Origin: Nemertoderma westbladi
Lineage: Eukaryota > Xenacoelomorpha > Nemertodermatida > Nemertodermatidae
Direction: 5' to 3'
Length of the DNA: 64,000 bases
Assembly (NCBI GenBank): GCA_032718475.1
Contig: JAUCBJ010006687.1
Span: 1 to 64,000 of the forward strand
In this document: positions 10,309 through 22,937 of the stretch, one piece after another
How the letters are laid out: each line of letters begins with the position of its first letter
How positions within the stretch are numbered: position 1 is the first letter of the stretch
The notes under the pieces: generated by a model
Told to the model about the DNA's origin: nothing
What the model saw: only the letters and a program-made list of their open reading frames with translations
Databases searched by the model: none
Position numbers and translations under genes: made by a program

Positions 10309-12599
10309 TATACAATAGGCCCTACTGTACTGTAGTTCTTCTATTCATAAGCCATCGTATAATTATACATTGCATTAAAAGTTTGAATATAACGGATTGA
10401 ATCGAGTCGATCTGCGTGGATCATCGATAAATCCCCGTGAATCATCGATATAAACTACCGAAGTAAACCTTTAAGATATTGTGCGGTTGAACGTTTTGTA
10501 CGATTTGATATCTCTGTCCTATTTATGTTTATGTATAATAATAATACTGTACAGTATGTCTATGCAAATATTATTATACGCCATCGAGCGTCGATGTGAA
10601 GGAATCGACTTTGTCTATTGCGAGTTCGAGAGTTCTCGCTTGTAAATTAAGCTTCCGCAATTGGGAGACAACCTAGCCCCCTGCCCCCTCCCTTCTGTCT
10701 GTATAATAAATAAACACCCCCCCCCCCCCCCCCCTCCAGAGCTCCCCAGGGCTTTCTATCCACAATACCTGGAACTTTTATTTATAACGAAACTGTCTTT
10801 AGACGGGGTAATTTGGTCTACAGTACAGCTGAGACCGGCAAAAACACGATGGATGTACTGTATATTTATTTATCTATTTATAATATGTATAACCACTTGT
10901 CATCAGGTTGTAGAAAAAAAAAGTTGGGAACGATTCAATGTGAGACATCATTAATAGTTGCATAATATCAACATAAGGGAACCAAAATTAAATACCCACA
11001 ACTACCCTTTGATCTACCTAAGAAATCATATACTGTAAAGAACAACATTTCACTAACTGTCAATTGGAGTTACGTAGTATCAAACATTTTTAAGGCTGAG
11101 TGCACAGATCGTAGATGTTATCATTCGAGGAAAATAGAAGGGGCCATGAATCAAATTTTAAATTGCAGTACTTCTTCCGTAATTTATTGCACACAATGCA
11201 ACAAGGAACAAGACGTGTGGTTCATACGGTAGGCCTACTGAGGTGCCATCGCAAGGACACACTCTATTTTCATGTGGCACTCTGGACCACCTCTCTTTTT
11301 CCACCAGCAAATTGTGTGACATGAGTCTCAGCCGCGTTACTGTCACTCTTGCAGTACATAATCCGGGATGTGTGATGTTTTATGGAATTTTGTGGAAGAG
11401 TTTGGTGTTGTTGTTGTACACAAAGGTGCGTTTTAGAAATCCTGCATTCATTTTAAGTACCCGCGTTTTCAAAGATGGTAGACCGGCTTCTACCAAGCAA
11501 AGGTATATCGGTGTCTGCCCACTACTGCCCACGGACACCCAACAACGACCTTGTTCACGGCCATTTTAAGACTTCGATAATTTTCACAACCAGTTTTTAT
11601 TATCACAGAAATCTTGCTTATTTTTTCCAACTTATTAACATCAGATATAATCCAAACTAGCGCGCCGTGTGACCCAAGGGGAGTCTAAATATATCGGCCG
11701 ACAAAAATGGGCTGTTTGTTTATGTATCACTCGATTGATTCTCGCAATATAATTCCTAACAACTATGCCAACGTACAGGGATAGTATTAACAGTTCCGTT
11801 TCAGATGTTGTGTTGTAGATAACAAACAGGTCTACAGTATGTCTTATGGTAATTACAATAGATTGCTAACAATAATAATAGTCTGCACACCCCTTAGGTG
11901 CGTGGTATATTAAATCCGGCTGAAATACACTCTGGTGCCTGAATCAGTGAATTGCTGACTTGTGACAATTTTGTTCATGAATAATGAGTTAGTAGGCTCA
12001 CACACGTTGGGGCTATGAAATAACATACTGTATACAGTATACTCATACACTCCAATTGGTATGAACCAGAATCGCTAATTTACCCAAAACCAATGCTTAC
12101 CTCTTTTGATATAAATAACAATCAGTTAAGGTGCAATAGTTATTGATCTCGCGATATCTCCATTTATCATAACAAATATTTACATAAGTCTAACCAGTAA
12201 ATATTATATACAAACAGCAGTAAATCAGTCCAATTCAGTTGTATACAGCCATTTGTTTCAGCCATTTGATAATTTACTAGGATTCTACGCATTTCTGCCT
12301 ACAGTAGATGTTACTTAGGCAAAACACGTCTTGCTGCTCTGAGTAGAACTCAAGAATGAGCTTCCGGCCTAGCTGATATCAACGAATATACGAAATCCTG
12401 ACGTCATAGCGAGTCGTTTACCAACTTCCAATAAAAAGCTAACAGGTGTCATTGTTTACGTTCCAACAAAGACCAGCTGGGTTAAGAAAATGAAAAGTAG
12501 CTTCTATTGGCTGTTTAGATTTGGCAATTTTACCAAGTTTTACTAAGTTTTAAGTTTTTCTAAGTTTGGAGTAGACTTGCTTTCTTATTGCTACTAAAA
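10309..12599. other. Intergenic region with no supported gene
   Basis: AT-rich. It contains a C18 tract at 10717-10734. At 11100-11330 a short stretch translates to a Cys-containing string (VIYCTQCNKE) reminiscent of, but not enough to claim, a Penelope GIY-YIG relic. The remaining short ORFs look random. Confidence 0.5.
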
Positions 12600-13035
12600 T
12601 GTTGATATAAGGTTGTCTGCTAACCAAATTTCCGCCCCATATAGCCTAGCAGTAACTACTCCCGCCTCAAAGATACTTCTCTTTAAATGAAAAGGGATAT
12701 CAGTATACGGTACAAAGAATAGATCACTTATTTGGTACCTCTTCTAGGCGATTACTGTTAAATGCAAAACACCTTTAATTTTCCCGTCCTCGGTGAAAAC
12801 AATACCTAAATACACACAACTTGTACAATGGGGTATCACAAGGTTATTTACAATCAATTGTTCTTTGTCTGGCTTATTATCATTTACCACGAAATTTTTA
12901 CATTAATTTACCATTCCACGTATTGCACAAAATTTAGCGAGTGCGCAAAATTTTTCAATACACGTTTTCCTATTGGCTGATAAAATTACTACATCATCCA
13001 TCAGTAATAATTTTGTAGTGCCCCCAGAAAACCGT
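12600..13035 (-). pseudogene. Relic of a second LINE reverse transcriptase
   Basis: Minus-strand translation from about 13025 gives LLLMDDVVILSANRKTCIEK, where MDDVVILS corresponds to the catalytic (F/Y)ADD block of non-LTR reverse transcriptases. After one stop it continues with NNLVIPHCTSCVYLG, typical of the following RT/thumb region, and ends near RLYGAEIWL. The frame is broken by stops and shifts. It differs from the LINE family present in three other copies here, being closer in style to CR1/Jockey or L1-like RTs. Only this piece of the element remains. Confidence 0.55.
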
Positions 13036-13209
13036 TGTATCAGGCAGCTAATACTACCTCGAAAATATACTACGGTAGTACAGTACCTGGTGCCTCGGCA
13101 CTCAGTACTACCGTAGTACAACATGCACTACCGTTATATTAACCGCCTAGGCAACTGGTAGGCCTACTAACTAGCGGCAACAGTCTAGCTGTAATTCGTA
13201 ATTATTTCG

Positions 13210-13340
13210 CGTTGTCCCGTCAAAAATTTCACTGTAACCTGCATTATTGACTCTCGTTTATTGTTTTGGTTATAGAATAACGTGCCACTGTAACCTGCCC
13301 CTTCCCTCAATTAATTATTTAGCATTGTAAATTCTACCTA
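13210..13340. repeat. Partial copy of the CTGGACGCAA MITE core
   Basis: Shares 'cactgtaacctg', 'gtttattgttttggtta' and 'tgccactgtaacctgc' with the copies at 403-595 and 15838-16036. The termini are missing. Confidence 0.5.
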
Positions 13341-13714
13341 TTCAGACCTTCATCCCAATTAAACCTTCGTATTCTACGGTAGTATCTGGTACCTAGGCAC
13401 TTTGTACTGTACCACGGTATTACCTGATGCCGGGTAGTACCTGATGCCTCCTACACCGTCACTAGCAACAGCACCACGTATTAGTGTGACTAACTTGTTC
13501 ATATAAACACAAAATAATAAACATGATGCGGCTGAGCATTGCCTGACCCCTCCTATAGAGGTACTAGTGATTGTTAACGTTAAAATACTGGCGTTACATT
13601 TGTTGCTCCATGAAAAGCCAATAACATAACGCGCGCGCCCACAACCTATAATTTCTTCAATTGCTTAGACAAATTATTCCTAGGTAAATTATCGTGGGCT
13701 TTCGAGAAGTTATA

Positions 13715-13985
13715 GTTTCTATAACAAAAAACCTCCAATCAGATTTGTTTACCGACTTTTGCAAACTCGTTCGAACGACTTTGCATACCGCAGGAAAACG
13801 TTTTTTGTAATCGTTTTTTGTTGCCCCGACTTTTGCATCGGGGAAACAAACTTGATTGGATGTTTGTTGTTATAGAAACCACTACAGCCAATAAGATTTG
13901 TTTCCCGAGTTTTCTAACGTCGTTCGAACAAGTTTGTAAAAGTCGGAGAAACAAACTTGATTGGATGTTTGTTGGTGGTATAGAT
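13715..13985. mobile_element. Two head-to-tail fold-back elements
   Basis: The first unit (13715-13884) starts GTTTCTATAACA, then CCAATCAGATTTGTTT, and ends with the inverted copy AAACAAACTTGATTGG followed by TGTTATAGAAAC. A second unit (about 13880-13985) repeats the layout with CCAATAAGATTTGTTT and AAACAAACTTGATTGG. TTCGAAC strings lie inside both. They are non-coding, probably a tandem pair of non-autonomous DNA transposons. Confidence 0.6.
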
Positions 13986-14839
13986 ACCACTCAAGTCAAA
14001 CATTTAATAATTCCGCCTAGCAGGCCTACAGTAGCTATTCATACATAAACAAAATGTTCCAGAATGTGGAGTATTTATTGAATCAAATAAATGAATAAGT
14101 GGTCTGCAGCGGATGCAAAAACATTTAATATTGCAAAAATGGGGGGTGAGGGTTATATTTTCTGGGGTACGGTGTCCGGGTGTCGTAATCTAGCTAGAGT
14201 TGTAATGTGCAATATTATATACGACAATTTGGAAATAAACGTAACATAAAGTATGTAAACTGTTCTAATTGTATCAAGTTTCCAATATCCATTAGCGCCC
14301 AGCTGCTCTTCTGTAGTAGACTATAGGCCTATAAAGTAACTTTAAGTGACGCAACAAGAGTCCAACCTGCGAATCAAATGCCATTGCTCCGTGACAACAT
14401 CAAACTCATGAATACCTTCATAATTACCTAAAAAATACAAAGTTATTTGAATTCATTTCACTTTTAATTAATTACACATATTTTACTTTGGTTTATCACG
14501 AATCTGCTTTTATTTTCAAGGTTCCATCTTGTCGAAGGTAGTGGTATATACTGGAAGTACAATAAATCGAATATAAATTTGTTTTGTGTCGAATATAGGC
14601 ATATATAGGCATGCATCTCACTTCTGCACTGCATGATTCAAACTGCACGATTTATTTTATAGTATTTTAATAGGTGACAAACTGGCACCATCAGTGTTGA
14701 AATCGGAGTATAACATTAACATTGCAACCCGTGCGAAATAAGAACGAGAAAATAGACTTTGTAAAAAAGCGGATTGTTTTATTTATTTCATTATGTTCAA
14801 TTTATTTCTTCCCCCAAACCCCTATTTAATCTAAATTCT
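13986..14839. other. AT-rich region, nothing supported
   Basis: No ORF with recognisable similarity and no inverted-repeat structure seen. Confidence 0.5.
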
Positions 14840-15215
14840 GAAGGACAATTATTATTCAACATACTGCCCCAAGAAATCAATACATTGCGGAAAACTTAAT
14901 TTTCCTTAGATCAAGTGGTAGTTGTGCTCTAAACCACCCCCGACTTGATTCCCCTGCGGGATTGGTCGTTGTGGAAACTAATTGACGTGACAGAACGCAC
15001 TCTCAGAGAGAGGCTGAAGCAAATCACCAATGACGGCAGTTGCGCAGATGCAGTTGCAATAAAATTGGTTGAGCAACATGGCTAATAAATGGTCCACCAA
15101 TAGTGTTAACGGCAGCTGTTGTCAGGAAGCTGGTATATCTCAGCAAATCCAACAATTTGGATCCGGTAGCTTCCCTCTATTTGCTTTGTGAAGAAAACAA
15201 ATTGACTGAAAAAGC
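14840..15215 (+). pseudogene. Possible decayed coding remnant, unrecognised
   Basis: Two adjacent open stretches in different frames look protein-like. One contains LWKLIDVTERTLRERLKQIT and ends at a double stop near 15086. The other contains VVRKLVYLSKSNNLDPVASL and ends at TAG near 15220. They would be continuous with one frameshift. I do not recognise the family. It could be a chance pair. Confidence 0.3.
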
Positions 15216-15837
15216 TGGCTAGTTTTATAGCTATCTTATCTGTATAATATATCTAATCTCAGTACATGAATGTACATGTAGCCTACATGTCGTTTTCCCA
15301 CAAGATAATTAATTGCATGCTCTCGTATAATAATTAAAAATATAATACGAATAATATAGTATAATATTGAATGTACTGTATAAGTAAGATACTATAAATA
15401 TTAATTTATATATTATATATTACTAAAAATATGGCTGTCCTACAAATAATTAATTACGAAGTCAATTCAGCTGTATAGTAAGTTGTGAGATAAAGTGATA
15501 CATAACTTCATACGACCATGTGATTGGCTGAATGAAAATAAAGTTGGGCCACTAAATAATTCATTATTATCTATTTATATAATTATATATGGCGGATTAT
15601 ATCTGACGAAAAGGTTACCCGTAGCATTGAAAATCGATAAATTCGTTTAATAACAAACATAGTTTCTTGTAAAATAATGTTCAGTATAGAATTAATCTAC
15701 GTAATTCCTAGTGAAATCTACAACCGATTGTTTACATTACAATCAACACTACGGCCGGATAAACAGCGTGGAAGTGAGGAAATACTCGCTATGAGTAAAT
15801 AGTTTGTAATCGTAAGGCTATGAGTTAGAAAGCAAAA
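15216..15837. other. AT-rich intergenic region, nothing supported
   Basis: A/T-dominated sequence with short TATA-like strings. No gene or repeat boundary recognised. Confidence 0.5.
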
Positions 15838-16036
15838 CTGGACGCAATAAAAATTCATCCCTCTCCAGGGGAAATTCGACGCAAATAACAGCTGATTATT
15901 CTCAAAAATAAAACTGTAACCTGTTGTTTATTGTTTTGGATAAAATGACGTGCCACTGTAATCTGCTCCTTTCCCTAAATTGAGAATTTAACATTGAGGC
16001 GGGATATTAATTCGCCAAGGCGTGATTTGCGTCCAG
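15838..16036. mobile_element. MITE, CTGGACGCAA family, copy 2
   Basis: A 199-bp element bounded by CTGGACGCAA (15838) and its inverted copy TTGCGTCCAG (ending 16036). It is homologous along its length to 403-595 and has no ORF. It lies about 700 bp upstream of SVOP-like copy 1. Confidence 0.7.
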
Positions 16037-16764
16037 CCCCCCCGTCTCTATCACGAGACTTGCACACACTACAATATATCGACGTATTTTTAACTCCTAT
16101 TTAATTTATGAAAAGTCTTGAGTTGTCATGGTTTCCAGTGACGGTGTGAGAGTGATCCCGTTCGTATTTTACTCACGCCTTTCAGTTGCGTGGCAGGGGA
16201 AGAAATGCAAAATGGTCTATCGATCAGTGACGATTTCCTACCCTACACTATACACAATGCAGTCACTCAGCTTGATACCAAAACCACTGTGAGTATTGCT
16301 ATTGAGTGACTCATGAATCCCATATTGATTCTTTATTGTGATGCATTCTTGCTGGAATATTAAATAACTAGCACCTATTATTGTACTTTATTTAAACAGG
16401 TTCCTTATATTGTAAAACTAAAAACAAATAGTATTGTTGTTCTGTTTTAAGTTCTATACAGTTAAGTTTAATTTAATTTGTTAGATGTTCCTATGCTCTA
16501 ATTGTTTTGCTAGTATAATATATTTCCATATAATAAATTTACTGTGGTCGTATGGCGTGTAGAGAGTGCCGTACAAACAAACAACGACGCAATTATTGGT
16601 TATTGAGTAAGTTAATGAAATTAGTGGTTAACGAAATTGTGTTGAAAACTCTTTCCGCTGCATAAACGATAAAACTTTAATGGCCAACTTCAAAATACGT
16701 GGAAAATTCCTTATGCCTTGTAATAGTTGGTAGTAGGCCTTAGGCGGATGCTACTTCTGGTAAG

Positions 16765-18237
16765 ATGTCTAAGGATGACATTGAGAAGGTGTCATCAGTG
16801 AAAGACGAGAATCATAAAAAGGCCACGATATTGCAGGATGAGGTTTACTCCATAGAACAAGCTGTAGATCAAATTGGATTTGGTCAATTCCAAGTAAAAG
16901 TCTCCCTCATCGCAGGATTGGCCTGGACAGCTGATGCCATGGAGATGATGATTCTGAGTATTTTGGCCCCGGAGTTGTTGTGCAGATGGCAGTTGACAAC
17001 TATCGAAGAAGCTTGGATCACTACTGTTGTGTTCATTGGGATGATGTCATCTTCATCATTATGGGGTTATGTTTGTGATAATTATGGTCGCCGGGTTGGT
17101 CTTTTCATAAGTTCAGTGGTGACATTTTACTTTGGAATGGTGAGCGCTTACGCTCCATACTACGCGTGGATATTGCTGCTACGTGGTCTCGTAGGTGTCG
17201 GAATAGGTGGGGCCCCTCAAGCAGTAACACTTTACGCGGAATTCCTACCGAAAAAGGCGCGAGCACGTTGTATCGTTGCTATCGAAGTCTTCTGGGCGAT
17301 TGGAGCATGCATAGCAACATTAATCGCTCTACTTGTCATGCCCACTCTTGGATGGCGGTATTTATTGGCAATATGCGCCCTACCTATTGGCATATTCTGT
17401 TTTATAATTTTCTGGCTTCCAGAAAGCCCCAGATTTGATATCCTTTCTGGAAGAAGGGAGCGAGCAATAGCTACACTGGAGCGCATAGCTAAAGATAACA
17501 ACAAGTCCATGCCAATGGGTACATTAGTGTACACCCCGCCTGAGACGAAACGAGGGAGAATATCAGATTTGTTTTCGGAGGAGTACATGCGAACGTCAGT
17601 GTTACTTATATATATTTGGATGTCGTGTACATTTTGCTATTATGGGATCGTTCTTGTAACTTCCGAACTCTTCCAATTAGCTGGGGAGAAGTGCTTGACA
17701 GAGAGTAGTTTTGGAAACCAAGATGCGCTGTCATGTTATGCGGACTGCCATTTATTAGATAGTCGAGATTATGTGGACATATTGTGGACTTCAGTGGCTG
17801 AGTTTCCAGGTTTACTGCTGACCTTGTTGATAATCGAACCAATTGGTCGTCGCTTTACAATAGCATCCTTGATTACCCTATTCGGAATATTTGTACTGTT
17901 TCTATTGATATGTTCTACTCGGACAGTTACCGTGCTGCTCTTGTTTTGCGCTCGTGCTGTCATTTCTGGGAGTTTTCAAGCTGTGTTTGTTTACACCCCC
18001 GAGGTCTACCCAACAAGCGTGCGCGCTCTATCGCTAGGAATGTGTTCTGCTGCCGGCCGTTTGGGGGCGATCATCACTCCTTTTGTCGCCCAAGTTGCTT
18101 TGCAAAAGAGTATCTATTTAACCGTCGGAATATATGCTGGAGTGGCGTTCACGGCTGCTATAGCTGCTTGTTGTCTTCCCTTTGAAACAAAGGGAAGAGA
18201 TTTGGTTGACGTCAGAGCTATAAAGTACACTGGCTGA
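16765..18237 (+). CDS. SVOP: SVOP/SV2-like major facilitator transporter, copy 1
   Basis: Intronless 490-codon gene. The protein is a 12-helix major facilitator of the synaptic-vesicle-2-related (SVOP) group, whose members sit in vesicle membranes and resemble organic cation/anion transporters; the substrate is unknown. A cytoplasmic N-terminus ends in the conserved VDQIGFGQFQ. Helix 1 carries GLAWTADAMEMM. The MFS loop motif is DNYGRR (105-110), GLVGVGIGGAPQ lies in helix 4, PESPR (219-223) follows helix 6, and PFETKGRD closes helix 12. A Cys-containing loop (about 310-335) lies between helices 7 and 8. The ATG at 16765 gives the usual short N-terminus. AATAAA occurs at about 18555. The length is normal and the frame intact. 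It is closely similar to copy 2 at 39232-40719. Confidence 0.92.
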   Translation: MSKDDIEKVSSVKDENHKKATILQDEVYSIEQAVDQIGFGQFQVKVSLIAGLAWTADAMEMMILSILAPELLCRWQLTTIEEAWITTVVFIGMMSSSSLWGYVCDNYGRRVGLFISSVVTFYFGMVSAYAPYYAWILLLRGLVGVGIGGAPQAVTLYAEFLPKKARARCIVAIEVFWAIGACIATLIALLVMPTLGWRYLLAICALPIGIFCFIIFWLPESPRFDILSGRRERAIATLERIAKDNNKSMPMGTLVYTPPETKRGRISDLFSEEYMRTSVLLIYIWMSCTFCYYGIVLVTSELFQLAGEKCLTESSFGNQDALSCYADCHLLDSRDYVDILWTSVAEFPGLLLTLLIIEPIGRRFTIASLITLFGIFVLFLLICSTRTVTVLLLFCARAVISGSFQAVFVYTPEVYPTSVRALSLGMCSAAGRLGAIITPFVAQVALQKSIYLTVGIYAGVAFTAAIAACCLPFETKGRDLVDVRAIKYTG

Positions 18238-19190
18238 TAAATGGGAAAGATCATGTCAATATAGGTACTTATGTGCACCAATATATATATATATATATCC
18301 TGTATGTATGTACTTAACCGTGTACCAATATATAATAGATGTACTTAACAGTGTACTTATGCTATCATTGGAACTAATTATTTACGCCTCACCATTCATT
18401 ATACACCATCTCCTGGAATATAATGTCGTAATTCAATAACATGCCCAACTCCTCCCACTCCCAATACTGCAGTTCATTCAACCTTATAGCAGTATACTGT
18501 AGTGATTTGTTTCTAGCAATGGAAAGATGGTCGGTCATGCAAGATTTCAAATATGAATAAATGTGAATTTGGTTGGGAATTCGAATATTGCATGTATTAA
18601 TTTCCGCTAGAGGCCATTTATTATATATAATAATTAAACCATGTTCGAGAATATTTAATGTCGTACTGAACTAGTATTGTTATTTAGGCATTGCATTGTT
18701 GCCCAGCTACTTATGAGATAAACAAAATCTTGCAGAATATTGTGCATTTTTATTAAAATAAAATCTGCAGGGGAAAGAAATACATGCATCTTTCGAACGC
18801 CCATATCTCAGCTATTTATCAACCAAATTCAAATATTGTTACATTTGGAATTCTTCACCTTCAACGCCCAGATTTCCAATGAGTCCGCCGATACCATTAA
18901 GTCTCTAAAAGGTTGAAGAATAACTTCGGTGTAACTATGGTTCAATATCAACCGAGACACATTTTTCAAACGCTTGTAGATGAAGAATGAAAGTTAAAAT
19001 AAAAATTCTGACTCCCCACGGAGGAGAAGTTAGGTGAAAAGAAAAAAAAGATAAGAATCATCTTTGTTTTAAATTTCGTGCAATCTCATTAAGATTTGTA
19101 TAAAAAAATTGGGGGGGGGGGGGGGGGGGGGGGGGTCTTGTCACTAAATTACAACACTTTTATTCCAGGACATACATGGTGTAATTAGGT
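18238..19190. other. 3' flank of SVOP-like copy 1
   Basis: Includes a (TA)n run near 18281-18298, candidate poly(A) signals and the G25 tract at 19111-19135. About 900 bp here has no counterpart downstream of SVOP-like copy 2. Confidence 0.5.
19111..19135 (+). repeat. Poly-G tract (25)
   Basis: Uninterrupted run of 25 G, just before the duplicated SVOP 3' flank. Confidence 0.95.
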
Positions 19191-19325
19191 ATAAATTAAT
19201 TGTTGCTTCTTGTGAGATACAAACAGCATATAAATCATTTACATATCTAAACTCCATAGACAATAATAATTATAGTTGTTAATTATATTAACCAATCCAT
19301 ATAAATTATATATGTAAATATAAAT
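19190..19325 (+). repeat. Duplicated SVOP 3' flank, copy 1
   Basis: Matches 40793-40915 (TTAATTGTTGCTTC, GTGAGATACAAAC, GATAGTTGTTAATTATATT-like strings in order). The duplication that made the two SVOP genes therefore included non-coding flank. Confidence 0.7.
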
Positions 19326-21651
19326 AATAATCAATGTTCGTTAAATTAACCAGTTTCCCAGCTTCCATTGTCGTAATGGAGAAAATCTTTCAATAATGGA
19401 TTTGAATTATTATTATTAGATTTGAATCAAATGTTCCCCGACGGAGATTTGAAAACTGAAGTCATTAAATTAGTAATGTCGGATTAGTAATGTCGGATCG
19501 ACACATTCAACAGGATCCCGATCCCCCCCACCCCCCCCCCCCCCACATTTTGTTAAAAATTATTTAAGTAACCAGGCCCCTATTAAAATAATTTTAAATG
19601 CTAAATTTATTTAAATTAAATTCAACAATGTTATTAAATTAAATTCACCTAGCAATATTAATAAATTAAATTGACCTAACAATATAATATTACACCTACT
19701 AGGCCGAGTGAGTGAGCTCGGACAGTAGAAATGAAGTCCTTCCAGGCTTCCATGGTTGCTCCAAACCATTCCTCGTTTCTCCAAAGTCCAGTATCCCTTT
19801 CAAGATGTTCTACGATATAAGTTCGGAACAGGAAAGTTCCTGTTCGTTGAGTTAAAATAACCGGAAAAATACAAAATATCATGGTAATAAATATAGACAT
19901 TATTTGGTATCACAACAGCCAATATCCAATAGTCACATGCGCGTACAGTTATGTTCACAATTAACGTCCATTCTTCAATCTGTTCAATCTTTTAAATTCC
20001 CCCAATCTGGAAAACTCTTTCATGGCACCGCAAGTTTCTAGTCTATTGAGTGATTGACAGACGGTCGTGGTTGGCTCCCCAAAGTACAGCTGTTGAGGTT
20101 GGGATCAGATAAATTTTGGGGCACTTGCAACGCAAATAAAGTAAATGTAAATAGTAAATAGTAAGCATTATTTATAACCATTACATACAACTGAAATGTT
20201 TTACTAACTGATTACATTTAACATGGTATAGTAAATAAAGAGATCATACCATAAATATAATTCATTATGAACAATTATTTTTTGTTTGAATATTATTTAT
20301 AGGTAACAACCAATCTATCAAACATTCTCAGGGGTCTGTTGTAATATTGAATGCAAGGGATATAGGGCGGTAAACTTTTCTGTGTTGAGTGAAAATGATA
20401 TTTAATATCTAATGTACCCAATTTAACCGCGCATGCCTAACTTTACTTCCTACACCCACATCAATCTATCTATCTATACATACGGCCCTCTGAAAGGACA
20501 AGTTTTTCATACAGTACTTATCAATTTCCTCTCCCACAGTCTATTGTCTAAGCAAGGGGGTCTATTCTGTTACACGTTACTCAGTTTGTACAGTCAACAC
20601 CGCTGATTTCTGAAATTCAATAGGTTAATAGGTACGTAGAGTACGATGTGTAACCCATGGCCATGGCATCATGCACTTGGCGAATGACGACCAAACAAAC
20701 GTGGCGGGGAGAGGGGGTTTCATAGTCCTTGCGATCCAATTTGCACTGTTCGCTACGGCCTGGCCTCTGGAGGTTCATTGGAGCAGGTGCCTCTATACCG
20801 TAGTCTATATTAATTTCGATTTAATATTTCTAAGAAGGTCGTAGGGCCGTAGTAGCTCCTCTCTGTCGTTGCTGGCTATTGGAGGTTGAAAAGCTGGCAG
20901 CGCCAGCCAGATGGAACCGGTCTGGGTAATGTAATATATGCGCTTATAGCGTGGTGAAATATAGTGGTTAAACTACAGTAACTGAGAAACAAAGGTTAGT
21001 GCATAACCATTAAACTAACTGAGAAACGAAGGTTGACATAAACTGCTTTAGTTTCAGAACATTTATAATATTGCTTCTGCTTTTAAATTGGTTTATGTCT
21101 GGTGGACAATATTTATAAAGTATACTGTAGCTTGAATAAATGTGGCATAAATGTATAAAGGCATTTTATAAAGGCTTAACTTGGTGGCATATTGCAGTAA
21201 TACAACAAGGCGGGTAAACGTGCTGCCCAATGACAATGTTAAACTTACCGCAGGTGTACTGACACTGCAATTCAGAAAGTACACCACGCACCATCTGGAT
21301 TGTTACAGTCTCTGTCAATCATTCTAAGGCTCTGAGGGATATATTTTCTGGTCTATTGTTTTCCGCTATTCTTCATTAAAAATGTATTTTGCTTGCTTGA
21401 AAAATAGTAGCCTGGCCTATAGATGACGTGTTTGAAGCAGCCGCCCTGCTATTTGAGCTTAGTCTATTCTTCATAGTTCTAGTCTTCATAGGTACAGTAG
21501 ATCCGTGCCCCGGTCACTGTTCTAAATTGCGGTGTAGGTGGGGTAAATACACGTCGCTTGGGTAAATACCAATACAAGTGACATATAAAATAAGTTTGTT
21601 GCGATATTTCCGCCAATAGGCTATTATTCAACTTCCTAGGGTAGTACTGCT
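19326..21651. other. Intergenic region, no firm gene
   Basis: Contains a C-rich tract (19523-19544). An unrecognised minus-strand ORF at 19900-19676 (74 codons) has a hydrophobic N-terminus that could be a signal peptide and later EEWFGATMEAWKDF. No splice partner or homologue is evident, so I do not call it a gene. The rest is AT-rich. Confidence 0.4.
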
Positions 21652-22859
21652 TGTTCGCGCTTTCAGACCTTTGGCAGTTTAACCCGCCAAATTAGGATGT
21701 CTTTTAGATAATAAATCACTTTTAGCCTATGACAAGTATTTGATTCACTACACTAGTCGAAACCAATCTGTGCGCGATCATTCACCCGCTGGATATACCC
21801 GGGAGATTGGGTTCGACGGCTTAATCTTATTGCTATGTAAGCCTAATGTATTATTCGACTGACAGTATTATATAATCTCTGACAATATTATTCACCTTCG
21901 GGAAATATTAACAGTTCCTTTAGGACGTGGCGCTCTATCTATATAAACAGAGTTATGACTTAAACTACTCACAACGATATGGCTTAGTTATAATTCACAT
22001 ATATGGCGCATTCTTTAGGAAATGCTTCGTTATCAGACTCACTCATACACAATGCTGCACAATACTGCACACTGATCTGCCGATCTTCACTGATTTTAGC
22101 CACATATAAAAGGAACACGGACCGACTCATGTAGGGTCTATCAAATAACATTAGATTCACTTCAAACCACTTTAACATAAGTCACAATCGTTATATGTAA
22201 CCTTTCTCTCTTACCTTCGGTATATCAAGAATATTGGGTTTTCGGGGTTATTTATCGTTATTCCAAATATAATAATTCATCAACCATATTATGAAGAACT
22301 GACAGTAAATAGCAGTATAACAATATAAAAGTATGCACAGGTTGTTTGATTAGGTATGGTATGTTATGTTTAGTTCATCAGTGATCAGACATCAGTTAAG
22401 TATGGATTGATAACGGATATATGTCCTTATAATTAAGCCTACTAGTGTAAGGCTAAAACAGAAAAGCACAAAAATATTCCAAAGCCGCTCTCTCCTGGCT
22501 TAGGACAGAAAGACCAACAACACTGAAAACTGATAAGAATAACCTTATTTACAAAAGATTCCACCCACCACAGAGAAAGAGCATACAGATAGGAAAATTC
22601 AGTTCAGTAGATCTGTGATAGGTCGAAATCAAAATCAACTCAAATCCTATTGGCAGATACAGAAAGCAGGGCTGTGGGGCAACTTTCCCAAGCTGGTTGG
22701 ACAATCAAACGTAGCCCAGATCCCTTCGCACAGCAAATCAGCCAATCAGCCGGTAGCTTGCGCTATTCGAGTTATAGATCCCTTTTAGAGTATTCCAGCG
22801 CCTTGGGGGGAACTGGTTAGCAAAGCAAACGAATCAGTTATCCCACAAAAGCTTTTACA
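21652..22859 (-). repeat. 3' LTR of the minus BEL element
   Basis: 1,208 bp. In element orientation it begins TGTAAAAGC and ends GCGCGAACA (TG...CA rule). It is nearly identical to 36629-37836, with single-base differences near 21928, 21976 and 22218. Confidence 0.95.
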
Positions 22860-22937
22860 CCGCTCCCAGAAAATGGGATTTAAGTCTATAAAATATACAA
22901 AATCACAGTTTCTAAAATACGAGAATACTCTAAACAG

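Noticed and set aside
11100-11330. Penelope GIY-YIG relic
   Set aside because: Only a short YCTQC-like string; catalytic Tyr/Arg positions cannot be placed.
19676-19900. Small secreted protein on the minus strand
   Set aside because: Only a hydrophobic N-terminus supports it; no homologue, paralogue or convincing splice site.
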